Below are positions 1 to 12,799 of a stretch of 64,000 nucleotides of DNA, in pieces. The DNA comes from Lobosporangium transversale (Eukaryota; Mortierellomycota; Mortierellomycetes; Mortierellales; Mortierellaceae): assembly GCF_002105155.1 (NCBI RefSeq), contig NW_019028979.1, positions 496,001-560,000 on the forward strand, written 5' to 3'. Both the position numbers and the translations under genes were made by a program. The notes beneath the pieces were generated by a model. The model was not told the DNA's origin and searched no databases. It saw only the letters and a list, made by a program, of their open reading frames with translations. Within the stretch, counting starts at the first letter, position 1, and every line of letters starts with the position of its first letter.

Positions 1-445
1 ATAGTAAAGGAGCCTCTTACTATACAAGGGAAGTGAGAAAGGAGTCGAAAGGGGGGGGAGAAGGGGTGAAAGGAGTAAAGAAATGAAAGGGACAATTTCA
101 GTCATCGACTGTGGATTATCATTTGCTATCCCAAATCATCAAGAGGCGAATGGGAGGAGCTTGTTTGCATTAACGGTTCACGACACTGTTTTAATCAATG
201 CTAGACTTATTGCTCATCCTTATTACATGTGCTTTTTCTTCAAATCCATGGTAATGAGACTAATAGGAAAAGAGTAAGTCTACATTTATTACACATGTGC
301 AATACAACGCAACGCGATGAGGAATGAATAATGCTATATAACAAGGTTAAAGGAGTAAATAATGATTATTATATTTATCATCATATCCTTTTTAACCTTT
401 ACAATTCTCACTCGGAGACTGTGCATTTAATGATTTTCATATCCT

Positions 446-448
<3 letters not shown>

Positions 449-479
<31 letters not shown>
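449..479 (+). repeat. Poly-T tract (31 nt)
   Basis: An uninterrupted run of T, typical of the many mononucleotide tracts in the non-coding parts of this window. Confidence 0.9.
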
Positions 480-3400
480 CTCAGGCTTGTCGCCTACGGA
501 TCCTCATATGCTCGCATTTATACAATAAAACAGACTAATAGATGATATCGGGATGCACTTTTGTTTATCAAAATATTATTTATACAATTTCTACAGTTAT
601 ACATGTATAAAACAAAGGCATGCACGCATGCGTGTGTATAAATATGTTTATATATATAAAATACGTAAAAAAAAAAAAAAAGTACATGTATTGTTTATGA
701 GCAATGTCGAGTGTTGAGAACAAACAGGATTGGGGGGGTCCTTGAGGATTGGTGTTGTTATCACGCAAGAAAGGTTTGGCGATACAATTTTCTAAAAGAG
801 ATATAGGTCGTTTTGGTCATGGGGTTTTGTTCAAAGAAGGTCGGTGCCATAACTTTCATGTACATGTATAGCAATCATTATATTGTTGCGATATGTATTT
901 TTCTGTGTATAATCAATCACTTTTCTAAAAGAAAGTTTGGAAAAGGATTGTGGGTGCCAGAATACAATACTTTAAAAAAAAAAAAAAAAAAGGCTGGCCT
1001 AATTGGGTTGCACTGAATGTGTCCAGATACATGTACATGTATCCATGTAGATACAGTAGACACAATACATTGAAATATACACATGTTGTGTACTGATAAT
1101 TGTTTCGTGTTTATTGTTATATATATATTTATATTCTTCATATCCTGTTGTATCCTTTGAAACTTGTCTGCAATGAAAAAGGTAATTAAGAACATTGTGT
1201 AACATTATAATTGATAAATATTGACTAGTTCAGCTCACAGCTCTCGCTTTTTTTACCCCTTGTTTGTTTCAAGAGGTATCATTTGCATCTCATCATATGC
1301 CTGCATCTGTGAGAGCACTTGCACGCTTTTTTTTTTTTTTTTTTTTATCACTCTCACTGTTCTGTTTTGTCTCAAGACGAAGACGAAACGAGGAATGGAT
1401 TGAGAAATGCTTTGGATGGAAGGATGAGAGAAAAAGAATGTGTTGTTGATTCGTTGGATCTTGGGTTGATATCGGTGAGAACCACACAGTGATCGAGTCC
1501 GCGTGGCCATCAAATCACTCGCAATCCCCTTGATTGAACGAGGTTGCTTGTGTTAATGATTGCGCTCGTGCCCCTGCGTACCCATTCATGAAGGAGAAAT
1601 GAGGGGCCCAGGACGTGGTTCCCAGGTCTTGATAGAGCATGGCAAGATGCGCAAATTCTTTTTTTCTTTTCTTACAGCCATCCATCGTATCCATCCATCT
1701 GTCATCGCTCTGAGTTTAACTTTTGCTTCTTCCTTCTTGATTGTTTTGCTCGGAGTAAAAGAAGAAGGAAGGGTGACTGATCTGAATGTATTTGTTTACA
1801 TGGTCAAAAAAAAATTGGTTTTTTTTTTTTTTTTTTTTTTTTTCTTTTGCAAGTGCCTTGGGTGCTCACACTAGACCTACTGATGACATGCAGGTCTACT
1901 TCGCTGAACACATCATTTGATTCAGTTTGCCTCACGCCTCAAAAGATGAATTGTTTGATGATGAGCGTTTTTGGGCTTACTCAGTTATCAACGAATAATG
2001 CAATGAGAATGCGTGTGTGTGTGGTCAAGCGGTAGCTATTTGACGTGGTTTTGCCATTCTGCCGCAATAAAACCCCTTCTTGGGTTCTCCGTTCGAGTAG
2101 AGATATAGAGTAATACTACATTTAAAGTGAGTATGGTAGATGGAAGTAAATAGATTAATAAAAGTTTTTCAGAGCCATGCACAGAAATGTCCCTTTCTTC
2201 ATATTATACCTATCGGAGAAGGGGCCAATAAGTCAAGATAGACATGAAGCTTTCTTTTGTTGATTTAAAGACAGCCATAAGAGCACTACGGTATATGTAT
2301 AACAAATATTATATACTAATATTGTATAAACGTATTGTTCATTTCGAACAAAGTAACATTGTGTTCAACGTGTTGTGTAGGATTTTGGATCTGTTCATTT
2401 CTTGGGTCTTCTCCACGTCTTTGGCCAAACATGGTTTAAAGAGCAACCCTGGTTGTTTTTTTTTTTTTTTTTTTTTTTTTTTGTTTTGAATTCAATTGAC
2501 CGAGAATGAATAGTTTAATATATTCCGCAATACAAAGCTCTATTTCTCATTCCGGAATCGTACCCTGTTCATTGTAAATAAAAGTATAAACAGTATATGT
2601 ACATATAAATTTCTTTACATCGGTATGTCTGTGTGTGTAAAGAATACATTAGCCCATTGACGGCTAACAGTGACATGTATGTACATTCGCTTTATTATAT
2701 ACTGTCGATGGTGATGGTAGTGCCACCGTTCCCGCTGCCCATGTAAGAGTTATGCTTATTGAGATCCAGGTGTGACGGTATGAATAGCAATATAAGATAT
2801 GTTTAGCTTTATTTGCACTGCCCCAAAGGTGGGAACTGCCTCTTTTTTTGATCTGGCATGCTTGCAGACCGGGCTCCTCCCCTTCCATTCTCGCGACAGT
2901 TTTCGATTTGCTCTGCTCTGTCCTTGAAATATACGATTGGTGTGTATATGTATATACCAATTGTCCTTTACGGGATATGATTCAGACGCAGTATCAGGAT
3001 CGATCATGAACGAAAAGAGAGAAGAATGCGAAGAGACTATGAGGAGAAACAGGAGAAAGAAATTAACGAGAGTGAGGGAGAGCCTGTTGTTCTGCTTTAC
3101 TTCTCAAGCTTCAGTGGTTAATTTTTTTTTTTCTACTTCAGGAAGACCAGTTAGGGCAGATCCCTTCCTCCAGTTCGATTACGTTGCTGTCGTAATAAGA
3201 AAGATAAATAAATAAAAAAAACCTTGGCGTGCTAACGAGTGCCTTGGGCTCGGAAAAAAAAAAAAAAAAGGGTCCACAAGGAGAGAATCAGGAAGGAGGA
3301 GGGTCAGAGGCGGTGCAGAACTAATGGCAGTGATTGATTAGGTCGTTGGTCACCGATTTTTATTTTGATCAGAAGAAGACGGACCTGTCAACTGTCATTG

Positions 3401-3719
3401 TTCCCGCAGGATTGTCTGACAATGGACAATAAAAAAAAAAAGAGTTCTTTTGGTTTTTTGTATTACGTACTGGTCCTTCGACTTGTTGAGGCTGTCTTTT
3501 TTATTCTACATGTTTGCATAGTCTACAATACATTTCAGAAGGAGGGAGGTCAGGCACTGAGGATGCATGGACGATGATGTATACTAACTGAAATACACTT
3601 TGCCCTGTGTCTTTTTTTTTTTTTTTTTTTTTTTGAATACTCGGTCGAGTAAACCATTTTTTATTCTCCACTCTGGCTTGTTGCCGTTGTACCGTCCTGT
3701 CCTATCCCAACTTAGTCTT

Positions 3720-3816
3720 TTATTTTATTTTTATCCTTCTTTTCTTCCTCTCTTTCTCTCTCTCTCCTTCCCTTGACCCATCATCCCCCACCCATCCTGC
3801 ACTTCGTCTCCTTGTG

Positions 3817-3852
<36 letters not shown>

Positions 3853-4230
3853 CTTCTTCTCTTTTTTGACTCATCTTCATTTCTTTTCCTTTCTTCCTTT
3901 CCTTTCCTTCCTTCCTTCCTTCCTTCTTTCCTTTTTTTTTATTTACTTTTTTTTCTTTTTCATTCTTCCTTTCAAATACTCATTGTCATCATTCTTCCTT
4001 CCTTCCTTTTATTTTCCATTCCTTTCTTACAACCCTATCTCGTCTATCATATTCATCACACCCACAACTTCCTCCTTTCATAAAGAAATACGTTCCAAAA
4101 AGCCTTTTGTCATTGCCACCATTCATATCTCTCAACCACATAATTATCTTAACCCTCCGTGCTCTTTATTTTTCTTTATCTCCATTCCCAGATTACAGCT
4201 CCTTGAACTCCCCACCTCTCCCCTTCCTCT
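3720..4230 (+). promoter_or_regulatory. Pyrimidine-rich (CT) block, putative promoter/TSS region
   Basis: Almost purely C and T over several hundred bases, with CCTT tetranucleotide repeats around 3895-3930 and a 31-nt T run at 3822-3852. Similar coding-strand CT blocks lie upstream of the PKA, ABC transporter, GDSL and Rua1-like genes, and as the complement upstream of minus-strand genes. A promoter role is inferred. Confidence 0.35.
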
Positions 4231-4275
4231 TCGCCACGCTCCATTCCCAGACTCGAAAAGAAGTCATAGCCAAAG

Positions 4276-4311
<36 letters not shown>

Positions 4312-5769
4312 CCCACTTTAATACCAACATAGTTGACTAGGCGAACTTAAGCCTACGTATAGTTCTTACTTTCCTTCTTTGTCCACGTTCCTTGCATCTT
4401 ATTTTAAAGCCTTATATTCCAGGTGAAAACCTTGGAGCACGTCTTCGATCTTTTTTGTTCATTTTTCTGTCTTATAATTTTTTTTTTCTCTTTCTCTGTG
4501 TGCCTGGCTGCCTATCGATTGTTGATCAATCCAGGGCAATCAACGTAAGTAGACTATTTATTTATTTGAATTGAGCACCATCTTTTTTGTCAGATGTGGG
4601 ATAAAAGGGCTGAATTGTCAATTTTCATCCTATAACCTCTGCTGGTCTTATAAGTCAGCAGTGACCCTCTGATGGGTCGTGGGTAACTATCGTGCAAGGG
4701 AACTGGGGCCAGTGACCTGGAAATCAACCAGTCTCATTGCCAATCACCCAAAAGGAAAAAAAAAAAAATCGAGGGCACTTCTACCACATCACATTCTTTC
4801 CATGGCTACAGACCGTCTTTTTTTATGCCTTCCTTCTCTTTTCCACTAAAAAGTCTGCCATGTTCACATTCTGTTTAAGCAGTTCTTTTTTTTTTTTTTT
4901 TTTTCCTTCTCTCCTCTGTCATCATTGTTTCTATTCAATTGACATTCTGTTCTCATCTCACACTGTGTCTTTTGTACTGTATGTATTTGCCAATTTTATT
5001 TGTATTGGCGTTGTTGGGCTTCCACACAAACATCCTCTCTCTATCAGTATTCATGCCGCGTAGCCCATCATTTGATGTGTTCTATTTTGGTACAACTGCA
5101 ATCAGGGACTGAGGGTGGCAGTAGATCGCATGGGGAGATTACGGCAGTCTGTTTGAGGCTTCTCCTTTTTTTTTTTTTCCGACCATGTTGGCATTTCAGA
5201 AACCACATGTCGTTATGAATAAACTCTTTCTCTGAGTCTTGGTTATGATTACCTTTTTCATTCATTCAAATCTCAATTTGGCTTCAGACGCCGCCTCTTT
5301 GAACATGCGCGGGGCTGGTGTGTGGTGGTGAAAGAGAAAGCAATCTCACCACATTTTTATCTTTCTGCCCAATCCCAACTTCCCCAGACTGAATGTGTTA
5401 TTCCTCCTGTCAACCATATCCTTCCTGCTATATCATTTTGACTTTCAGTGGTGGAACATCTTCCAGATGTATGTTGGTTTGGTGGAGATTAAACATAAAT
5501 CCCCATCCAAGTCTACTATCATATCTCTTCCCCGCAGCTACAGCTCCAGCTGATTGCTGATATTTCTTCTCTTCAGTTTTTGGCTTGGCCTCTCTCTCCT
5601 CCTGTCCTTTTTTTTTTTGTGTTTCAAAGTGTTTATTTGAACGGCCTGACAACTGAAAACAGCCAGTCATTGCTAACTGGCGTCACCTTTTTTTTTTTTT
5701 TTTTTTTTTTTTTTTGCACTGACTGTAGACTAAAACACAGAAGTAACGTCTGCGACAGAACACGACTTC

Positions 5770-6195
5770 ATGAACCCGTATGAAGGTCGTGCACAGGACT
5801 TGAAGCAATCACTGCCACTATATCCAACTGCTCCGTCTTTTCCTTTGAAGCAAGGTCCGTCCCAGCATCTGCAGGCCCAATCAACTTTGTCTTCTGTCCA
5901 CACCACTTATCCACAGCAAAACACAATGCTTACCTTTAACCAACAACCACAGCAGCATCACCTTAACAACCAATATACTCAACGTATGCCCCCAGGCCCT
6001 TCTATAAAGAAACCAGAGCTTCTTCTTCAATCATCGACACCATTAGCTAACTCCACCATCAACTCAAGTACTAGCAATAACAACAGCAACGCTCAAATGC
6101 ATTCAGCAGCAGTAGCAGTAGCACAACAACAGCAACTACTTTTGCAGCAACAGTTGCAGCATAAGCAACAGCAGCAGCAACAGCAACAACAACAA

Positions 6196-6227
<32 letters not shown>

Positions 6228-8913
6228 ACAACAACAACAGCAGCAGCAACAGCAGCAACAACAACAACAACAACAACAACAGCAACAGCAGCATCACACA
6301 CAGCACCATCTTCAACAACATACAGCATACCAACAACGCCAATTTGGCAACTTTGAAACACCAAGTCCACCTACACCTTCCCCTTCTCCAGGCAACCACC
6401 CAACAATCCTCATACCTCATCCCAAGTTACACCAACTCGACATGTCCCAAAATTCACCAAGCGGTGATCCGGCATCGTCACCGTCACTGTCAGCATCATC
6501 ACCAACTAGTACCACATCCAAGAAACGCACGAGAGCCTCAGCTGAACAGCTCGCGATTTTAGAGGACACATTCTTGACAAATCAATCACCAAACTCCAAG
6601 GTGCGTGAGATCCTCGCCAAGAAAGTCAAGATGTCTGAGCGGTCTATTCAGATTTGGTTCCAGAATAGGAGGGCGAAGGTCAAGCAGGCACAAAAGCGGT
6701 CAGAGCTTGTCCAACAGGAGGCCATGAAAGCTCAGTATCTTAGCAGTTGTGCTGCTGCAGGTATTACGCCCCAACCTTTCTACGGATTTGGCGCGCCCAC
6801 TGCAGGAGCCAAAGCCTTCCCGATGGCGGCACATCTCCATCCTTCTGCCACAGCTCGTGCTACTCTTTCGCGAACTAATAGCTACGATGCTGCTCGAGCG
6901 TCTGCTGTGCAGGCACGTTTTGCGCAGACAGGCCTGGGTATTAATGTGCCTGGAGCGGCCAATGCTGCATTATGGAGTGGCCAACTCCCATACGGAATGC
7001 AACCTCAGAATCATCCAGGTTTTGCCTTCCGTCCAAATGTTCCTCAGGCTATGGCAGCTGCTCGAGGGGTTAAACGATCGTTTGGTAAGTAAGATGTAAA
7101 ATAAGAAAAAAAAAAAAAAAAAAAAAAAAAAGTAGTGAAAAGTATGTTCTAATGAAAGCTGCCTTTCTCATTGATTTTCTTCATAGACGCCACTAACGGT
7201 ACCCTCACTCCTGGTGCGGTTCCCAAGGCTCTTCATTTCCCCGGTGCGGTTGGTGCTGACGGATTACCTGAAGGCGTTGCCTCGCCTGATGTGATGTTTG
7301 CCGCCGGTCTGATGCCTGGTGCGTCTCAAATTCCTACCATGCCAACATTCAATTGTGACAACCTGGCTATTGGAACGTGGAGGAGAATGTCTACACCTAA
7401 TACGGATTTGAGCTGCTTCTACTGTCCTACCACAAGGATTATGACGTGGCAGATCATTGATCATGCTGCTCGTTTCAAGATGACATTCCCCCTAAGTGCA
7501 ATATCCCGTATTGAATTCTACGAAGTTGATGCCATGTATTCTCAAGTAGACTTTGATCTGCTTGAAACTCCTCAGTTCTTTATGGAAACTGTTTCAGAGG
7601 ACCAGACGCGCGATTGGAAGAAATGTAGTGACTTCACAGAAGGCAAACAGGCGACATTAGTAATGAGGCACACTATCCACGGAATTTCTTCGGCTCTCAA
7701 GATGCAGGTCATGAGCTTGACAATCGCATATCCCCCATTGCAGGGCATCACACACTACCGCGAGACACAGTTCCAAACACAATTCCACGGATTCACTGCC
7801 CCTATTCCTCAGATTTCTCAGTTCTTGGATCCTTCTCAATATGATCGTCGATTTGCTGCTACCCCAATGAATCCTGGGTCGTATTTGGGGCTGAATGACG
7901 GTCTAGACTCTGGCGAAGGTTCTGATATTGGCGAGGACTTCTATGATGGATCGAATACTTTCGGGACACCCTTTTCGGCCACTACCAGTGCACTTTTGGA
8001 TATGAATGCTGACGGTACTCAGCAACCGAGACTCAAGTCGCGCCGAACAGCAAGTATGCCAACGCCAGCTGTTAACAATTTCTTGACTACAGGGCTTAAC
8101 GCAGTACCCTACCACTCCTCGCCCTTATCAATGTACTCAACAACTGGCGTAGCCTTGGAGACGTCTACAAGTACGCCAGGACTTTTGCCCACCTCAGCTG
8201 CAGCTGCTGTAGCAGCCACAGTGACCCCAGCTGTAGGGGAATCGCAGACTGCATTGCCAGCGTCTTCAGTCCCAACCACATCCACCGCTCCGTCACAGAC
8301 AGTACAAGTGCCCGCTCCAACAGCGACAGCTTCTACTATAACTAGCTCCACGGCCGCGGAAACATCTGCAGCCTCTGTTACCGTCTCTGCGTCATCCACA
8401 GTGACACCGGCACCGGCTGCTACCCTTGCTCCTTCTATGATTGCTACTGCTACGACCATGCCTAAAGTGACCATCACAACACTAAGCGATTCAGCCGACA
8501 ATGGCGGCGCCGCTACAGAATCCACTACTATTGTCCATGGTGAAAACGATCAAGAAAAGGACAAAGGGGAGACACAACAGGAGGAGCAAGAAGAAACGAA
8601 GCAGACCGAAAATCAAATGGGCTTGACTTCTCAGTTCAATGAATTTTTAGCACAAGCTGTAGTATCGACATCGGCTCAAATGTCGGCACCCTTCGTTTCA
8701 GCAGCTTTCGGAGGTGGTATGATGTATGGTCATGCGCATCCTCAAGCCTTCCAGCTGGGAACATTAGATGATGGATCGGATAGTGGATACGAATTCAATT
8801 CTGGATACTATGGCATGATGCCCGAGCAGGCCTCGTTCGTCTCCATGAGTGATCTGGAAGGAAGCACCGGTCAACAAACAGACGGCGAAGAGAGTTCGTA
8901 TGGTCCATACTAA
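5770..8913 (+). CDS. Homeodomain transcription factor with polyQ tract
   Basis: Two exons, 5770-7084 and 7187-8913, joined across a GTAAGT...TCATAG intron; the product is 1013 aa. A glutamine run lies at about residues 133-174. A homeodomain follows at about 251-312, with the helix-3 core IQIWFQNRRAKVK, so nuclear DNA binding is expected. A second conserved-looking block at about 493-622 (with the pieces DLSCFYCPTTRIMTW and FKMTFPLSAISRIEFYEVD) resembles the region that accompanies homeodomains in fungal Hoy1/Pho2-like regulators; I cannot name it. The tail is Ser/Thr/Ala-rich, then Glu/Gln-rich, which suits an activation domain. The ATG at 5770 is the first in frame after an upstream stop. 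The target genes are unknown. Confidence 0.88.
6163..6291 (+). repeat. CAG/CAA repeat encoding polyglutamine
   Basis: About 40 consecutive CAG or CAA codons inside the homeobox gene. Mixed CAG/CAA usage makes the tract less slippage-prone than pure CAG. It is open in other frames too, which explains spurious polyleucine and Ala/Val frames on the opposite strand. Confidence 0.9.
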
Positions 8914-9276
8914 AGTGGATCCACGCATGTGTCCGCTTACTCATCCATTTTTATAATCTCAAGCAGTCTCCAGCTTTTCTGTGTATCATGTTCAATGTCC
9001 TGTATTTCTGCAATATTCATGCCTCGATTCTGTACCCTCTTTGTATAGCCTTTCTCACAAACGAAACTTTCTCTTGATTACCATCGAACCCACACATATT
9101 TTTCCTTGATCCGTTCATCATTTACCATCCATCATCTTGGCCCGTTATGTTTGTTATTTATTTATTTTAGCCTTGCATGTCTTCATTTGATCTATACTAT
9201 TTTTTTTTTTTTTTGCATTGACAAACCTTTCCTTGGATATCCTCCACACCTCACTATGAGAGAATTTTAAAAAGCC

Positions 9277-9282
9277 AATAAA
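9277..9282 (+). terminator. Polyadenylation signal AATAAA for the homeobox gene
   Basis: A canonical AATAAA lies 364 nt after the homeobox stop codon and 130 nt before the next start codon. It fits a 3'-UTR of about 0.4 kb. Confidence 0.45.
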
Positions 9283-9411
9283 AGTATAGCCATGCATTCC
9301 TAGCAGTCACTTAATCAAATTAAAATGCTGACAAAACAATTTCGCATTCTTTTCTCCCAATGACCCTTTCACTCTCATTTTTTGTCAAACCCGCTTTTAA
9401 GAATTAAACTC

Positions 9412-12400
9412 ATGTCAGAAAGAACTTTCCCAACTTTGCCCGAAGACTGCGTCTTTGAAGTGTTGAAATATCTCTCCGCACGCGGTACTAACCTGTCTGA
9501 TACGTTGCCTCATTTCACTATGCCTTGTAAATTTTTAAATACATTTAATAATATATACTCCTGTGCCCTCACAATATGTAGATCTTGCATTGGTATCAAG
9601 GACTTGCAGCACTTGGAATAGGCTAGCGTGGAAGAATAGCTTGTGGCAACGCCTCTGTTTAGAGCGCTGGAGAACTTGGCCACTCCCTCCGTCATATTCA
9701 TCGTACTACAAAAACCAGTATAGCTACTCAGATGGCCGACTCGATGGAATGCTTGATGGAATGTCGATAGATTCACAAAAATCGGGGTCATTCTTGTCGC
9801 TACCAGATTCTTTAACTGACCTATATTCACCTGAGCGGTGGTACTCGACTTCTTATCCACCGTACGGATTCGACACATGGAAGGAAGTCTATAGAGAGCG
9901 GCATGAGAAGGATGGGATCGTTCGAGTGTTGCTACAGGAAATGGTGGAGGACCCCAGGAATAGGGTGCGTCATATGGATGGTATCGCGGAGGTTGGTGTG
10001 GTTCATGCACGCGATGTTTTAGAAAATATTATTGCAGGGAGAAACGGCGAGGTGAAGAATCTTACTCGGACATACTATGCCCGGAAAACGCTCAAAAGAC
10101 TTCGACGAGGCTGGGTACTTGACCAATGGCGTGCATACCGTTCCAATAGCCAGAACTTCCCCATCTGGCAGGGATGTGCACTTATGGCCATGTTCTCTGA
10201 TCATGAACTGGAGCTGACAGACATTGAAGATCAATTTCAGGAGCTTGCAGACGGATTTCTTGAAGACTCTCCTATACCCGAACAAGGAGACCATAGCCTA
10301 GCAACAACGCCACCTATTGTATCGAATACATTTGATAGAGGCAACTCTGAAAACTCGTCATTGGATGACTGGAATAAGAGGTGCTCTAGGTGGTTTGAGA
10401 CTCAGATCAATCGCCTTAAGCACTTGATTCGATTTTTTACGCAAGAGAAGGGATTTAAGGGTAACACCGAAAATTATTACGACCCATTCAATAGCTTTAT
10501 CGATAAGGTATTGGTGCGCAAGGTTGGCATTCCAATATCGCTGAGTATTATCTTCGCAGAGCTAGCACAGCGGGTAGGGATTGCAGGAGTGGAGTTGATG
10601 GGATTCCCGCAACATTTTATGATCCGCTATCGCCCATCAATGCTTGACCGCTCATTGGAGCCCCAGGTATCGCTATCAGAAGCAGCGCTAGAAGCTCCAA
10701 CATTCTACCTTGATTTGTTTCATCCGCCCCATCGGTTACTGTCAACAGAGGAGTACGAAAGCTACTTTTCTGTCTTGAATATACCGCGCCCATCCAACAT
10801 CTACAGAGATTTGCCAACACCACCACTAGAAATCTTCCTAAGATGCCTTCGGAACATTATTCGTGCGGTGGAACAGACCGGAGGAGCAGGGAGGTATAGT
10901 ATCCTGGAAACAGATTGTTATCAAGGTCATAGCGTTTAATGGTCAGCTTTCTCAAGAGTGTATGGATTATCGGTTTTATCTACTCAAATAGGATCGGGTC
11001 CGACCATCAAACAAGTCTATATTCTGGTATCACTCAACTACTTGCATTGCATCCTGGTGAAGAGTAAGCCTTTTCTATTTTGATCTCTTTGGATGGGAAC
11101 TAATGAATGCTTTGTTAAGTTTTTTTTTTTTTTTTTTTTTTTTTTTCAGTATCACTTGTCATTAACATTATCATGTCGGTCCCTGAAACCCGTAGATGGG
11201 AACTGTACGTTTTGTGGCTCAAATACCTTAGTAACTTCTGGCCAGAGGATATCGGATTTATCCGAACATCCATTGAGGATATGGAATTGATGGATCATCG
11301 ACGGTCTGTAACTAAAGCTTATGTGTCATCCACTATTTCACCCTCACAGAATCAGCATTCACAGCACCAGCAATCAAGCCATACCTCAGAATTCCATCGA
11401 GGAAGGCTTCATGAGGCGGCAAGTCGCTCCGACACTCATTTTGCATCAACGTCCAATGAAATAATCAGAATAATGAGGGCCCAAGTCAGAGAGCTTGAAA
11501 GGATGGATGAGGATGTAGATGTTGGTGAGATCCGTCGACGGAAACGACCCAAGGCTTCACCTGATGCTGATCAAAGCGACGCAGCCCAACTTCGATCTGA
11601 AGCGCGATCTCCTGATCAGTACATCACTGGAGTAAGCCAAGCATCATCGTCATCAATGCTTGGTGAACAGGTCAATAGCTCTATTGAGATGGAATCGGAT
11701 GAGCACCCCCATGCTCCCACGAGCAGGATTATAGCTCTGTTTGGAAACGAAGAACGTCGGCGACCTGAGCCTAAATATTATGTTGGTGAAGTTTTTCGGC
11801 ATTTGATTTACCGCTATACTGGAGTCATCTATGGATATGATCTGAGTAAGCTTAAGAAACGAAGGAAAAAAAAAAAAAAAAAAAAAAAATTGACAGCAGT
11901 TTTAAGCTTACAATGTATTTCATCATTTTTATTTTATTTTTATTATCCCACAAGAATGTGAGGCTCCGGACTCATGGATCCAATCTATGGGTGTTGACTT
12001 ACTCCCTCATGGAAGAAATCAACCTTTTTATAATGCTCTGTTGGCTGATGGTTCAAAACGATATGTTGCGCAAGTGAATATCCAAGCCCTTTTCCGAGAA
12101 TATAGGTCGTCTAATCCTATTTTAACTCATTCTATAACCTCATCTGCAGCGGATCAAATTCAATCTAATGATTCAGAATCATTAGTGTCATTCAGTCAGA
12201 CAGATTCAACTTCAACAGAGCCAGTATTAGCAGCGGCAGAGTCATCGGCTGTTACACCTGTTACAGAGTCAGCGCTGCCCACGCTTCAGTTCTCGGAGTT
12301 GGGACCACTTGAGATTGAAGCTGTGGGGCAATATTTTGAAGCCTGGGACGGACAACGTGGCTACTACATCATGAATAAAGAGCTTCGCAAGCTTTATCCT

Positions 12401-12418
12401 ACAGAAGATTATCTGTAA
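9412..12418 (+). CDS. F-box protein with transglutaminase-like and YccV domains (FBXO21-like)
   Basis: Five exons: 9412-9526, 9582-10893, 10992-11056, 11150-11845 and 11955-12418, giving 883 aa. The N-terminus is an F-box (LPEDCVFEVLKYLS, then after intron 1 LALVSRTCSTWNRL), which recruits Skp1 to an SCF ubiquitin ligase. At about residues 325-385 lies a SirB1/transglutaminase-like segment (NSFIDKVLVRKVGIPISLSI). A hemimethylated-DNA-binding YccV/HspQ-type domain spans about 705-800, starting KYYVGEVFRHLIYRYTGVI. This order is that of animal FBXO21. The middle (about 560-690) is low-complexity. Exon 3 was closed with a GTGAAG donor because the stronger-looking GTAAGC seven bases on breaks the frame; that junction is the least certain. 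Substrates are unknown. Confidence 0.85.
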
Positions 12419-12799
12419 AAAAATAAATAAATAAATAAAATATCTCCGAATACCATGCCAAGTTTATTTGAAAGCACACAGAAGGTCGAGTGATTAACCT
12501 TATAGGGAACCATGTCCACGCAAATGTGTTCTTTGTATCTGTTATACTATTCCTCTTACATCCTTTCAAAAAGAAAAAAAATCCCGAGACAATTTTGTGG
12601 ATCAAGTGTAGCCAAGAAAGGGACTACTGACAACGATCCCTGCCTGATGTCGCTGGATCCTTCGAATGATGAGTCCCTGCCATCAAAAATAAAGCGTGCA
12701 AGTTGAATGATCCGTATAGAGTGGATAACAGCATTAGCTACAACATAGTGCAGCATCATTTCCTGAAAACTTGAAAATGTGCAGATGGATTTATTTGTA
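12419..12799. other. Convergent intergenic region
   Basis: Both flanking genes end here. It begins with an (AATA)n stretch right after the F-box stop that contains AATAAA. I see no gene in it. Confidence 0.6.

Larger units (their letters stand above)
1..5769. other. Gene-free leader region upstream of the homeobox gene
   Basis: I see no convincing coding exon in these 5.8 kb. Open frames are short and dominated by homopolymer translations. The region holds many pure T or A runs, including T at 449-479, 3822-3852 and 4278-4311, and a pyrimidine-rich block at about 3720-4230. Such CT-rich blocks precede several genes in this window, so 3.7-4.3 kb may be the promoter or transcript start of the homeobox gene. 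That would imply a leader of about 1.5 kb, possibly with 5'-UTR introns. Confidence 0.6.

Noticed and set aside
2015-2095. tRNA-like stretch with A-box and B-box resemblance (GGTCAAGCGGTAGC and GTTCGAG)
   Set aside because: The acceptor, anticodon and T-arm stems do not pair, so no cloverleaf can be drawn.
2664-3007. Minus-strand frames with an AATAAA near the end
   Set aside because: The sequence looks unlike a protein, and I could not build exons that join in phase.
3773-4321. 182-codon plus-strand frame rich in Phe, Ser, Leu and Pro
   Set aside because: It is the translation of a CT-rich block with two poly-T runs; no domain and no orthology signal.
9510-10010. 166-codon frame antisense to the F-box gene
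   Set aside because: It overlaps well-supported coding sequence and is a shadow of it.
11064-11069. GTAAGC as the donor of F-box exon 3
   Set aside because: It looks stronger than GTGAAG at 11057 but puts an in-frame stop just after the next acceptor.
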